Assembly (NCBI RefSeq): GCF_000218685.1
Contig: NW_006763290.1
Location: forward strand, 2,762,843 to 2,826,842
Reading direction: 5' to 3'
From: Serpula lacrymans var. lacrymans S7.9
Lineage: Eukaryota; Basidiomycota; Agaricomycetes; Boletales; Serpulaceae
Length of the DNA: 64,000 nucleotides
Shown here: positions 11,100 through 21,204 of the stretch, one piece after another
Layout: every line of letters begins with the position of its first letter
Numbering within the stretch: the stretch's first letter is position 1
The notes under the pieces: model-generated
Database searches by the model: none
The model's input: the letters and a program-made list of their open reading frames with translations, nothing else
Told to the model about the DNA's origin: nothing
Made by a program: the position numbers and the translations under genes

Positions 11100-13011
11100 C
11101 ATTACAGGTCTCTCTCACCTGATATATCTGGCAAGATAGTACCATGCACATACTTGGACACTTTGATTTTGAAGAACTTGACCTCAAATGAAACCTTCAG
11201 CATCAAATCATACGCTGTTAGAAACCAATCTTGTACTTCCTCTGGTGATGCTGTGTAGTAAAACTGTGAGTCATGTGAGCCTTGAAGTCTTGTAGGATTG
11301 TCCGCCCTTCCTTTGCATGCATGTTGCACTGCTCAAAAAAATATTCAATGCTACTCATATTCTCCTTTTGTGCTTGACCCAGGCCCTCTTCAAAACGGCT
11401 CAACCAAGTGTTTTTGGGTTCCCAGCCAACCTCCCATTCAACTATCCTCTTCCAAAGCTGGTTCAATATTTGGGAGGCTGAAGGTTGGAAGGCAGAGGGA
11501 CCTCTACAGTGAGTGGTGGTTTCCTTTTTCTCTCCCTTTTTCATGGCTCCAGCACAAGTGGTGCTTGCCTCAGATTCTGTTTCTTTCTTTCTGTACAACA
11601 TTAGATAGATCAGAGTGTGTACACCACTGTAGAAAGACACAAATTCACTTTGCACAGTTCCTATTCCAACAAAGGGTACAATAATGAAGTGTAAAGTCAA
11701 GAGTCAAAGGAAAATATACATACTTAGCTGATCTGAGTCTGGCTTTATCATTTTGAATAGCACGTACACTAAAGTATAAAATATGTTAATAATAGAATCA
11801 AAGAGAATCACAGAGAAAATTAAATGATCTCACCCCGGTTTGTCTAGCCAGTATTGTGAAGCTAGAGATTGCTTGAATTTCTTGCACCTTATAGCCATGA
11901 TATAGTGATCACGTTCACTATAGTTCACTATGATATGCTTGATTTCCAGTGAATATGCGGTGAGTATCTTAACCACATATTCAGAAACACATATATCTAT
12001 GGAATGTCAAGACTTACTGTTCCTAGCAAGTTTTGTGCGAAAGAATGGGTTGGTTTGGAGAGGTTGCAGCTTGAAACATGCTTGAATGACTTGGACTGCG
12101 AGTGATGCTGAATGAATGTGGCACATGCAGAATTTTTGGTTTACAACAAAGATTAATATAAACTCCAGTTATTTGAGCAAAGATTTGGGATCAAGTAGGA
12201 TATTGTCAGCTCATCCATATCTCATGTTCTCTCATGCTCTTGAGAACTTTATTGTACCACAAATGTATCACAAATAAATCAAACAAAATCATGAATTCAA
12301 AGACTGCCTGAAAATGTATATGTATCACTACTACATAGTTGTTGTCCAGCCCTCTAGATATTGACTTGGTTAAATTCTTTGGCCAAGATATCCACCTGTT
12401 CCCAATATATATCACTTGACCTCCTTGACTGTCCATCACTTGATGCTAGAGATGGAGGTGATGGTAAGTCTTTGTGCCTAGGAGCTGACAAAGAAATTGG
12501 TGGTGAGCGCTCTGGCGTTGAGGCTCGGATAATGTGTAACTCCCCCAAATGATAACTACCAGTGTATATTCATAAAGCCTCTTTGAAGCTCTGGTATTTG
12601 TAGTGTTCCGCTACATTGACTCGATCTGTACGTAGTGACACATCTCTTCTGGGTGTGGATGTATCAATGGAGAAATAGCCTAAAGGGAAAAAATTGTGTG
12701 TAGAACAAACCAACTTCCCGCCCTACAATGATCATAAAATATCCTTCAGGTACCGTACCAGGTTTAGGAGGGCTGATGCTGCTGGGATGATGGATAGATG
12801 GAGTGGAACTAACGGGGGCTGCAAGCTCATCAGAATCAGTGGCCATACTCATTGCTGAGACAGAGTGTCTTGTCACTCTCTCCCTATGCCTGGTCATCGC
12901 AATGGGGATGGTTGTCACAGTGCGCAAGCTTGTTGTGATAGTGGTTGTAGTCTTGGTCCGTGTCTTGCTAGTATGCTCTGTAATAATAGTCTCACTGTTC
13001 ATCAAAATCAT
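11100..13011 (-). pseudogene. Multi-exon hypothetical gene, head-to-head with the KDZ transposase
   Basis: Starts at ATG 13011 with a Ser/Thr-rich N-terminus (TKTTTTITTSLRTVTTIP) leading to SISPPKPGT. An intron (donor GGTACCTG near 12757, acceptor CTTTAG near 12681) joins to YFSIDTSTPRRDVSLR, then LHIIRASTPERSPPISLS. Further exons appear at about 12.10, 11.90, 11.75 and 11.22-11.60 kb (KKETESEASTTCAG ... LNQLWKRIVEWEVGWEP ... MSSIEYFFEQCNMHAKEG). I do not recognise the family. A TGA at 12572-12570 interrupts an otherwise open exon and fits CGA to TGA. The start lies 268 bp from the KDZ start, so the two could share a promoter region (13012-13279). Confidence 0.45.
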
Positions 13012-13279
13012 CTAGCTAGTGATTAGTAGGCTTGAGCATTGAGAGTAGAAAGAAATATATGCACCAGAATGTTAAGATATGAGTTGGATCAAAACAGATG
13101 TAGTGAGACAGACCTTTTCAAGATCAAACAAGAGTGACAGCTCTGCTGACTATCAAGATTCTCAGGCCGCCGCCACAACCACCTGAGCCTGACCATATTT
13201 GTGATTGTTGAACATTGAACAATCAACAACGTGAAGTATATATCAAGTCCAGGACATACCAAACAGAATCTACAAAAAT
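13012..13279. promoter_or_regulatory. Divergent intergenic region of the KDZ gene pair
   Basis: 268 bp between two head-to-head starts. It contains a GCCGCCGCCACAACCACC tract and the inverted pair GATTGTTGAAC / TTGAACAATC (about 13203-13225), which could form a hairpin or a symmetrical binding site. A promoter role is inferred from position only. Confidence 0.35.
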
Positions 13280-16200
13280 ATGAGCAAGCGCCCGCGAAAT
13301 AGAAACAGCTTATCTCATATGAAAGTGAGATTTTCTAGCCCATCAAGCGATCAATATGGACAAAAAATTCAGCAAGTCCATGAAATCCTTGGACCCACTG
13401 CTGTGGCTCAAAGGTCTGCAGATGTCTCAAAACAAAGGGAAGATTGTCTACGAGGTAAGCAACTTGATGATATTCAAGTAGAGAAGCTCACCAATTGTTT
13501 GCAAAGAGATTACTGCCGATGAGTGATGCGCGCTGGAAGCCTTGTGTGACCCACCAGTTCTATGTGATAACGAATCACTTGACTTTGACAACAGCCTTCA
13601 ACGTGATATGGAGGTAGTGCTGGATGGGTCTGAGCCAGTTGAGATCAGTCATGCAGGTGGCAAATTTGAGGCATTGACAAGAGAAATCTGATCTGACTTG
13701 TGGAAAAGGTGAGTTGGTGTAGCAGTATCCTACTGACCTTATGTTAATGACACTTTGTGCTTAATAGGCACTATCAGTGTATTCCTCGTCGTGTAGATTA
13801 CCAGACGCGTCGCAACCGCATACACAGGCACAACCTGGCCTTTCAAGAACAACTTCCTGAACTTATAGACACATATATGGAGTGGTGTCTCAACTGCTCG
13901 GACATGATTCACCAAGCAGAGTGTACTATGTATCCTAGCATTGGTGGGATGGGGTCGCTGAAAGTGGAAGTAGTGGACATGTTCAGTACGTACAACAAGT
14001 AATTGCACGTGTGATTCTAACGTGACTATAGACACTCGCAAATAGGTTCTTGTAATGCTTCCCACCGACCGGTTCATCACCTCTGCACTGGTTAGACAGG
14101 GTGTCATGCCTTGCTCACCCATCTCTCCAACAGTTGGTATCACCTCAGATACACTTGAGCTATACCGCGTAGCCCATATTCGGACACCTCAAATATCAAT
14201 CCAGGCCTTTGTCAAGTCATTATGTGACCTTCATGGGGTGAGTCTCAGTATGATCAGTGTATATTTCTAACTAATTTTTTTCCAGCTTCCTTTTTGTTGT
14301 TATCCGTCCCGACAATTCTCCATAGCTTTTGATTTATACATGTCTATTAGGAGCGGGGTGAAAATGCTGGTTAGGACTGCCTTGAACCGTGAGCCGTGTG
14401 ACTGGCACCTGAAGCATGTCTGTCCAGCATGCACATATGCCATCAACGGGGAAAATGAGTTAATGTTCCGGATGCTCTATATAATGGATGGTAATGACTC
14501 ATTGAAGGGAATTGTTAGAAGGACCACTCCCGAGGACAACAACCAGCTTGTAGGCAAAACTTGCAAACTTCCAGACTCCAGGGAGGTTGATGGAGATAGA
14601 TATCTAACAAGGCAGTCTGTAGATAAGTGGGCATATGGAGTAATACAGGAGATGATGAATGGAGCAAATGATGCAGTGAGTGATTCATTATACTTTGCAT
14701 TATGTTCTAACTGACAGTAATCTAAACAGACAGAATCAGAAGAGAATCCCTGTGTGGGTCGTTGGAAAAACATGAAGGACGATGCTTTGAAGAAGACATG
14801 GGCCATTTATGACAAGACAGGGATATTTCTTTCTCTTTGCAGACATGGATTTTCTCTTGTCATTGCAGGCATAGTTCAAAGCGGCAAATTGTAAGTATTT
14901 GCATTTTATTCAGGTTAATTTTTATATATACATCTATAGGGTGAAATACCCTTTGGTGGTGGTGGAAGAGATCCTCAACACATTTGGGGAGGATATAGCA
15001 GGCGGGTTTAATATTAACTGTAAATTCAAGACCACCCTCAGTAAAAGCCCGTGCTCTACACCATGCATATCTTGTTGGTGCCTTTCATGGACATGCCCAC
15101 CGCCATCTTTGTCAACTTTCACATCTTGCCACGTACACTGAAGGCCCTTGAGGATCTTGAAGGCTGTGAGAGAGCATTCTCAAAGTCCAACACTTTGGCT
15201 GACTCAGTCCAATATGCCAGTGTTTTTCACCAAAGACAGGCAATTGACGCTTACTTTGGACACGAGGATGAATTTGAAGTATACTATAACCTTAGTATGT
15301 ACTAGATCTGTACTACGCAAGATATACTGACACCTAATCTTCTATTAAAGCCAGCTTCTTGTACAACAACTACTGACAAGCTCTGGATATCTTGTCCAAG
15401 AGTTCCATTGGACTCAGAGATACAGTCCATGACCTTGGTGTGATGGATGAGAGTGTATTGAAGCAATGGCTGAAAGAAGAGAAATAATATTTGATGAGCT
15501 TGCAGAAAGAATCCACCGGAGAAACATTACATATGGAGTATTGGCAAAAGTTGGTCAACGTGCAGGCTAACAGGTGAGTGTATTGTTGAACATGGTGACG
15601 ACTATTGGCTCACTTGTAATGTCCTAATGCTAGCGTAGAGCTTGAGGCAATCACAAAGGCATGAGAAGCTGCACAAGTCCTGACAAAGGAGCAGCAAGTG
15701 GCTCGCCAAATTGCTATGGAAAACTACGAGAAGAACCTCAAGGACATGCAACAGTATGAGTTGAAGTTACACATCTCAACTTGGTGGACACCAGATTCTA
15801 AGGAATAGCAAGAAGTGGGGAGGATGGTAGCAATGCGTAAATACCAAAGGGCACTTGACCACCTCGAAGGTCTTATTGTTGCCCGCATTTTTGAGTTATC
15901 AAAGATGAACCATTCACAAACAGGTGAGCAGTTAGTTTTTATGTTACAGTACATAAATTACAGCAGTTACAGGATATGCATTGCAAAAACATATTGGCAA
16001 GGCATTTTAGGCACAATTTGTGGCCATTAGTACTGCCCTCAATTGCTACAATACTGCAGCCAGAGCCCTGACACCCCCCCATCACCTACTTAAATGGAAA
16101 GAAGTAATAAAGTACACATTTCTTTCAGATTTTGACTTGCTACGTGATACCTGCCAGGACATGTCTCATCGGCCCTGGGCAATGCCAGCTGGCCGCTTGG

Positions 16201-16448
16201 CTATGGACTTCTACTTCAAGGCCTGCCGTGCTTGCGAGGAGATAAAGTGGCTCAATGTTGAGATTTGCCGAGTTGCCACCTACCTGAGGGATGAAGATAA
16301 GTATCTGCAAATATGTGAAGAACAGATTTGTCCAGCAAGTCCTGCTCTAGCCTACCAAATACACATTCATTGCATAAAACGGGGCCGTTTAAATGCACAT
16401 CATGTACTCCGTCTACTAGACATTGTCAAGCTCCCGGGGTTTAGCGGT
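13280..16448 (+). pseudogene. KDZ (Kyakuja-Dileera-Zisupton) family transposase, nearly full length, inactivated
   Basis: Exons in order. MSKRPRNRNSL start (13280). HYQCIPRRVDYQTRR after an intron at 13709-13767. The PTVGITSDTLELYRVAH block (about 14.13 kb). An intron at 14238-14285 and then QFSIAFDLYMSIR. The Cys pair HVCPACTYAINGENE with the catalytic-type MDGNDSLK motif (about 14.48 kb). Introns at 14676-14729 and about 14891-14939. EDIAGGFNINCKF. The FHGHAHRHLCQLSHLATY motif and LEDLEGCERAFSKSN (about 15.08-15.19 kb). C-terminal helical part to KLPGFSG (16448). It matches the family along its whole length, and KDZ elements are DNA transposons. Inactivation: a frameshift between the HGHAH and EDLEGCER motifs (about 15.14 kb), stops at 13689 (TGA), about 15376 (TGA), 15806 (TAG) and others. 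Confidence 0.85.
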
Positions 16449-16469
16449 ATGCAATGTGTAGCCAGTGGC

Positions 16470-16610
16470 AACGCAAATTACTATTCCATGTGGCACTGTG
16501 CCTGGTGCAAAGGCGAGTTTTTTTGAATATTCGCTTTGTTATTGACACCTGTCTATGCTACCAATCAACTTTGGTGCATGACAGCATTGTGCTTCTGTTG
16601 CTTGGACGCA
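16470..16610 (+). mobile_element. Short copia fragment abutting the KDZ 3' end
   Basis: About 140 bp closely match, in inverse orientation, the start of the copia polymerase at 63.87-64.0 kb. Shared blocks include AAATTACTATTCCATG, GGCGAGT...TTGAATATTC, TTATTGACACCTGTC and ATGCTACCAATCAACTTTGG. It begins about 20 bp after the KDZ coding sequence, so KDZ is cut or bordered here by a copia remnant. Confidence 0.7.
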
Positions 16611-17189
16611 AAGTCTAGAAGGACACTTTCAACAACTTGCCTCTCATGTGGATTGAAGGTGCGTCCTCCCCCTTGAGTTATGTTTCCTTCTCTCACTTGG
16701 TTTTGAGGTTGACGCGGGTCCACCCCCACAAGCTCTCGAAGACCCAGATGTCTTCCTCTAGATACAACATTTGCCTACCCAATCGATTAAAGCCAAGTGT
16801 CCCTTGAGCTGAGGATCACGGTTGATGACTGACGCAAAGTATGCGTACCCAAGGGGGGCGGTTGGGTTACTAGCTATCGGATTGACCATTCCTCAGGCTA
16901 AGGCTATAAGCCAAGAAAGCCTCTATCCGCCCAATGTGAACAAGAGGAACGTCATATGGGTTGCTTGGGCTGGTAAGATGGTACAGTAGCCCTTGTAGGT
17001 GAGTGAGATATATGGATGGCATGGCTAGTGCTGAATGATTGAAATGGATGAGGGGTAGGACGGAACAGCGAGAGGTTGAGATTGGAACAGGAGTCAAAGG
17101 TACAAATGGGTAGATAAAATAGAGGTGAGTGGCGGGCAAATGGATTGGGGTGCTTGCTGATTTCTTTATAGTATTTTTGTCTGTGTTGC

Positions 17190-18381
17190 TGGTCATGAAT
17201 CCCACAAAAGCTGAGGGTCATCTGGTGGAGTGGGACCTGTGGTGACATCAGTAAGTTGGTCAATAGTTTCAGCTCCGGCAGCACTAAGGTAGTCTTTCAG
17301 GATCCCCAGTGGTTCTAGCCGTGTATATGTTAGCCAGCTAACGTCACCAGCTTTCTACTTTACAGTGAATATGGTGTTATGCCTGCTCCCTTTATGTGCG
17401 ATAATTCTATCTACAGCCCACTCTTTCTCAACTTCTTTGAAGAGGCCTACTTGAGTATCCAGCTGTCCTGGAAACAATGTATCATCATTTGCTAGGTGTA
17501 TATGCAGGAGTGACGAGTGAAATACAGGGTGAACTCCTCTCTGCTTCAACCTAGGTAGCAAGTCAATTTTAAACGAATTGTTCCGATAGTCATTCAATAT
17601 TTGGTAAGGTCCAATAAATTTTTGGTATCAACTTCCTAGCTAATCCTTTTGGCAGGGTAATATTCTTGGTAGATACATATACTAAATCTCCTGCCTTGAA
17701 CGGACAGGCCTGTCTTTTCAGGTTAGCTTTTCGGGTTTGCTTAACACGAGCTTCCAGGATTGCATCATGGGCAGCCATCACTGCAAGTTTAATCCTTTGC
17801 ACATAAGCTCTTACTCCTGGGCACTTGTTGCTTGGAGGGTTATTCCAAATCATCGGTCTGGGCATTTGCCCTGAGTTCAGGAAGAAAGGTGAATATCCAG
17901 TCATTTTGTTCCTTGCTAGATTTATTGCAAATTCAATGGCAGGAAGCTTTGCTACCCAATCTTGTTGATTAGGACTAATGCATGATCTCAGCATCTGCCC
18001 AATCGTTCTATTCGCTCGTTCTGTGGAGCCATCAGATTCGGGGTAATAGGCACTGGACATCTTCTGATCTACTCCCATTAGATTGTTTAGGTGTGTCCAA
18101 AAGATACTTGTAAACAGTACGTCCCGATCACTGATTATAGCTCATGGAAGACCATGGAGTCTATAAACTTCCAAAAAGACCAACTCAGCAATTTCCCTAG
18201 CTGTATAATCTGTCCTGCTAGGAACCAAGTGAACCAGAGACGTCAAGAGATCAATTATCACTGTTATAAAGTCATAATTCCCATCTCGGTCCTTGATTCC
18301 GGCAGTGGCCCCACGGAATCCATTCCAATTGCATCCCAAGGCTGAGCTGGAACTAGGTGAGCTAGCAATGAGTGAGCTCAA
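17190..18381 (-). pseudogene. gypsy-G integrase core and chromodomain
   Basis: Integrase motifs: WDAIGMDSVGPLPES (first Asp), AIISDRDVLF (second Asp) and AYYPESDGSTERANRTIG (Glu) at about 18.34, 18.13 and 18.04 kb. Then the GDLVYVSTKNI segment and a C-terminal chromodomain-like region (WAVDRIIAHKG ... FTVKWKAGDVSWL) at about 17.36-17.43 kb. Integrase inserts the cDNA, and chromodomains of this class are known to steer integration to heterochromatin. The upstream HHCC zinc finger is missing: the text jumps from AHSLLAHL straight to the core. At least two frameshifts (near 18.3 and 17.6 kb). Confidence 0.85.
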
Positions 18382-18980
18382 TCAATTAAAATTTCTCTTA
18401 TTCTTCTTCCGTTTACCAGAATTTTTGGAATACAAAGTACAGATCCTGTTTCCCCTTTCTGGTGAATCAATCTGTCCTCCACTATGAAATTCTTGAAACT
18501 TCCTGGTGCGTCAATAATTTGTTTATAAAACTTATCTAAATGGTATTGATTCTCTATTGCTTTGACCAAGGTGTCTTCTTCTGTTATTGTGGGTGGGGTT
18601 TGGACATTAAATGGATGATCTGGAAGAGCCTCTTCCATTTGTTCTGGTGTTTTCTCAATCTTGTCTAGTACAGTTTTCTTTACAACTTCTTCATTTCCTC
18701 TTTCCTTTCGTTCTTGTGGGCCCTTGAGAACAAAATGGTGTTTCATTCTTTTTGCAAATTCTACTGATGTTTCTTTTGGTTTAGATCCTTTGGTCGCTGC
18801 TAGCCCAGGTACATTCCCTAGGCTGTTTAGCCCTGAGGAAACCAGTGGCTGTACTTGAGCTTTCTCGAGTGCCGCTGTTGCCCATGTGCTGGCTTGAGTT
18901 ATCGGAGCCACGGCCGAAGCTTCCATTCCAACCAGTACATGCATACTAACAAGTCCCTTCAGCATAGCAGATGGTTGCAT
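18378..18980 (-). pseudogene. gypsy-G pol spacer after RT, RNase H deleted
   Basis: A 200-codon frame, Lys/Glu-rich, ending in the conserved segment QKGETGSVLCIPKILVNGR that normally precedes the integrase zinc finger. The canonical RNase H motifs expected between reverse transcriptase and this segment are absent. The segment starting MQPSAMLKGLV is out of frame with the RT end. Confidence 0.6.
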
Positions 18981-19530
18981 ATTCTCATCAAAAACTGTGT
19001 ATTTGCTTGCACCGAGTCTACTTTATGTGGGTCCATCCAAATTTCAGCATCATCCACAATGCAACCTAGTACTTTCATCTCCTTGCACAGGAAATGAAGC
19101 TTCTTTTTGCTGAGGTAAAGACTCTGTCCCTTCAGGATGTCTAATATAATTTTAACTTGCTTTTTGTGCTCTCCCAGAGTATCCGAATAAATTATTATAT
19201 CATCTAGATACACATCCATGAACACACCAATGTATTGTTCAAACAAATGATTCATCAAGGCCTGGTAAGTTGCTGGTGCATTACAATCCCCAATTTGGAT
19301 TACTAAACTAACCATATTTCCATCTGGCGTGGTTACAGTCAAACAGTTTACATGCTCAGGAATAATCTGAATCTGTCCATACACATCCTGTCCATCAATG
19401 ATTGACCAATATGGTTTTTGAGCAACTATTTGCAAGATTCTCTCCATGTTCCGCAATGGGGATGACACCTTGTATGTGTTTTTATTTCGTTCCCACAAGT
19501 CAATCACTGTTTATAGCTTATCCGTTCCAG
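18959..19530 (-). pseudogene. gypsy-G reverse transcriptase
   Basis: The catalytic box VYLDDIIIYSD is intact (about 19.19 kb), preceded by CNAPATYQALMNHLF and followed by KKKLHFLCKEMKVLGCIV. The N-terminal part (before VIDLWERNKNTYK) is broken by stops around 19.5-19.6 kb. The start of the readable frame is not a natural start. Confidence 0.85.
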
Positions 19531-19606
19531 GTTTCTTGATTAATAACATAGGAACAGTGTTCCCTTGGCTAGTGATTTGCTAATGTCCTGACGCTAAACA
19601 TGCAGC

Positions 19607-20265
19607 TCATTTTTCTGTCCACTGGGCTCTCAGTGGTTCTGGACAGCGGGAAGCCCTCCACAGGTAGATTTTAGTTTCATCTATCAATGGTATAGTGTGA
19701 TTGATGTCACGGAGAGGTGGCAGTCCTGTTTTGCTAGCTTTGGCACATAATGGTGCTGCATAACTCCTAAGTTTCTGTCTGACTTTTTCCAGGTGATCCA
19801 CAAAGACTTTGGCTGCCCGCAACTCCACATGGGAGCATTTGTCTCCCTTCATAAGGACAGCCTCATTACTTCCTACTACTATGCGAGAAGGATTTAGCCC
19901 GATCATCACCTGATGTTGAAATAGGAATGGGGTTCCAAGGATAAGGTCGTAAGATTGTAAGTTTATTATATTGAAGTACCGTTCCTCTCTGATATTTTGA
20001 TACACCAAGTCGGCTTTTGTTCCAAAATTGACGTTGGATCGGGATCCCTGAACAGCCAGTTGAATTGGCAATGGTTTTGCTAGTTTAACTAATGAGATTT
20101 TAAGCTGGTTGGCCAGTGTGGCTGACATGAAGTCTGCAAGGGATCCAGAATCTACAAGGGCTCTAGCAGGCTGCCCATTTATGGATACAGTTACAACCAC
20201 AGTCTAGGTAAGGTTCGTTTATAGTCCTTTGTTAGAGCCGTGTTTCGTTCAATAGCAGGATAGGT
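19607..20265 (-). pseudogene. gypsy-G aspartic protease
   Basis: Retropepsin active site ALVDSGSLADF (about 20.14 kb) with the flap-side hydrophobic region and the ILGTPFLFQH motif near 19.92 kb. About 200 residues. A further upstream piece (VVIELNGQQVPPG) lies behind a stop. It would process Gag-Pol. Confidence 0.85.
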
Positions 20266-20382
20266 CCCTGGCGGGACTTGTTGTCCATTGAGTTCAATGA
20301 CTACTGCTCATGCTCCAATGTCTTTGAAAGACGCATTTGGTCAATATTTGGTGAGCTCTGAGATTTCTTCAAACAAGGGGTT

Positions 20383-21129
20383 TTAACTAATTATTTCTGG
20401 CTCCTGATACAACCAATTCAGGACTGCCGATTCTTCTCTGTCGCTGAGCAATTTGTCGCACAAAGTCTGAAGACTCCTCTCAACAGTTTTATCATACCAG
20501 TTTACTACATCAAACTGCAGTTTCCTCAATAAGTCCCGCAAGGTAATTACTTGGAACATAAGGTGTCTATCGTTTACTATATACCATGAGGGTATCCCAT
20601 CAACTGACTGAGTTGTCAACAGGAACCGGTCTTCACTTGCATATTGAGTCAAACTCTCTCCAAAGTAAGGAGCCCCTTTGTTTAAAAGACGAGTGGCTCT
20701 TCGACTGATTGGGTCTCTCATTCGCAGAGTTGTGCGAGAGAATTTGCAGTAGTTTTGCCATTCCCGCTTTGTCCAGCCAATCTGTTGCCCACTCTTCCTT
20801 GTATACCACCGGACCAAGTCAAAATCTGGGTTCAACAGGAGGTCGGTCAGTATGTTAACCCAGTCTTCTTCTGGTCTCAAGTCATCACTGATGAGATATT
20901 TGTTATTTAAGGTATGAGTGGCATTAAATTGTCCTCCGTAATATGGACTCTCCCAATTTGCTGATGGCAGGTCTCCTGGGTAGGGTTCTCCTAAGCCCAA
21001 CAGGAAGGAAATTGTGAATGGGAACAGACCCCCCATTGCACTCCTTTGGCCTTTCCATTCTTCGTCTTTGTCTACCAGTATCATCCCGAGCGATAAGGTA
21101 TCTGTGGTTTCTGTTGCTTCTGCAGCCAT
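20383..21129 (-). CDS. 248-aa ORF between zinc knuckle and protease of gypsy-G
   Basis: An uninterrupted 248-codon frame in an otherwise heavily mutated element. It is rich in Trp and Arg (DLVRWYTRKSGQQIGWTKREW; VVNWYDKTVERSLQTL). No domain recognised. It starts with MAAEATETTDTLSLG, just after the gag zinc knuckle, and stops just before the protease region. It is likely a C-terminal gag or gag-pol linker domain of this lineage. Its survival as one open frame may be chance or the result of a short divergence time. Confidence 0.55.
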   Translation of the reverse strand: MAAEATETTDTLSLGMILVDKDEEWKGQRSAMGGLFPFTISFLLGLGEPYPGDLPSANWESPYYGGQFNATHTLNNKYLISDDLRPEEDWVNILTDLLLNPDFDLVRWYTRKSGQQIGWTKREWQNYCKFSRTTLRMRDPISRRATRLLNKGAPYFGESLTQYASEDRFLLTTQSVDGIPSWYIVNDRHLMFQVITLRDLLRKLQFDVVNWYDKTVERSLQTLCDKLLSDREESAVLNWLYQEPEIIS

Positions 21130-21204
21130 TATGAGTTCCTCTGGGTTAATAACCTCTACTCAATCTTTGGTTATGCCAAATGCGGAAACCCCTGGAGGGT
21201 GTCC

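Noticed and set aside
13012..13279. The GCCGCCGCC tract as a CpG-island-type promoter
   Set aside because: Too short and isolated; only position between divergent genes supports a promoter.
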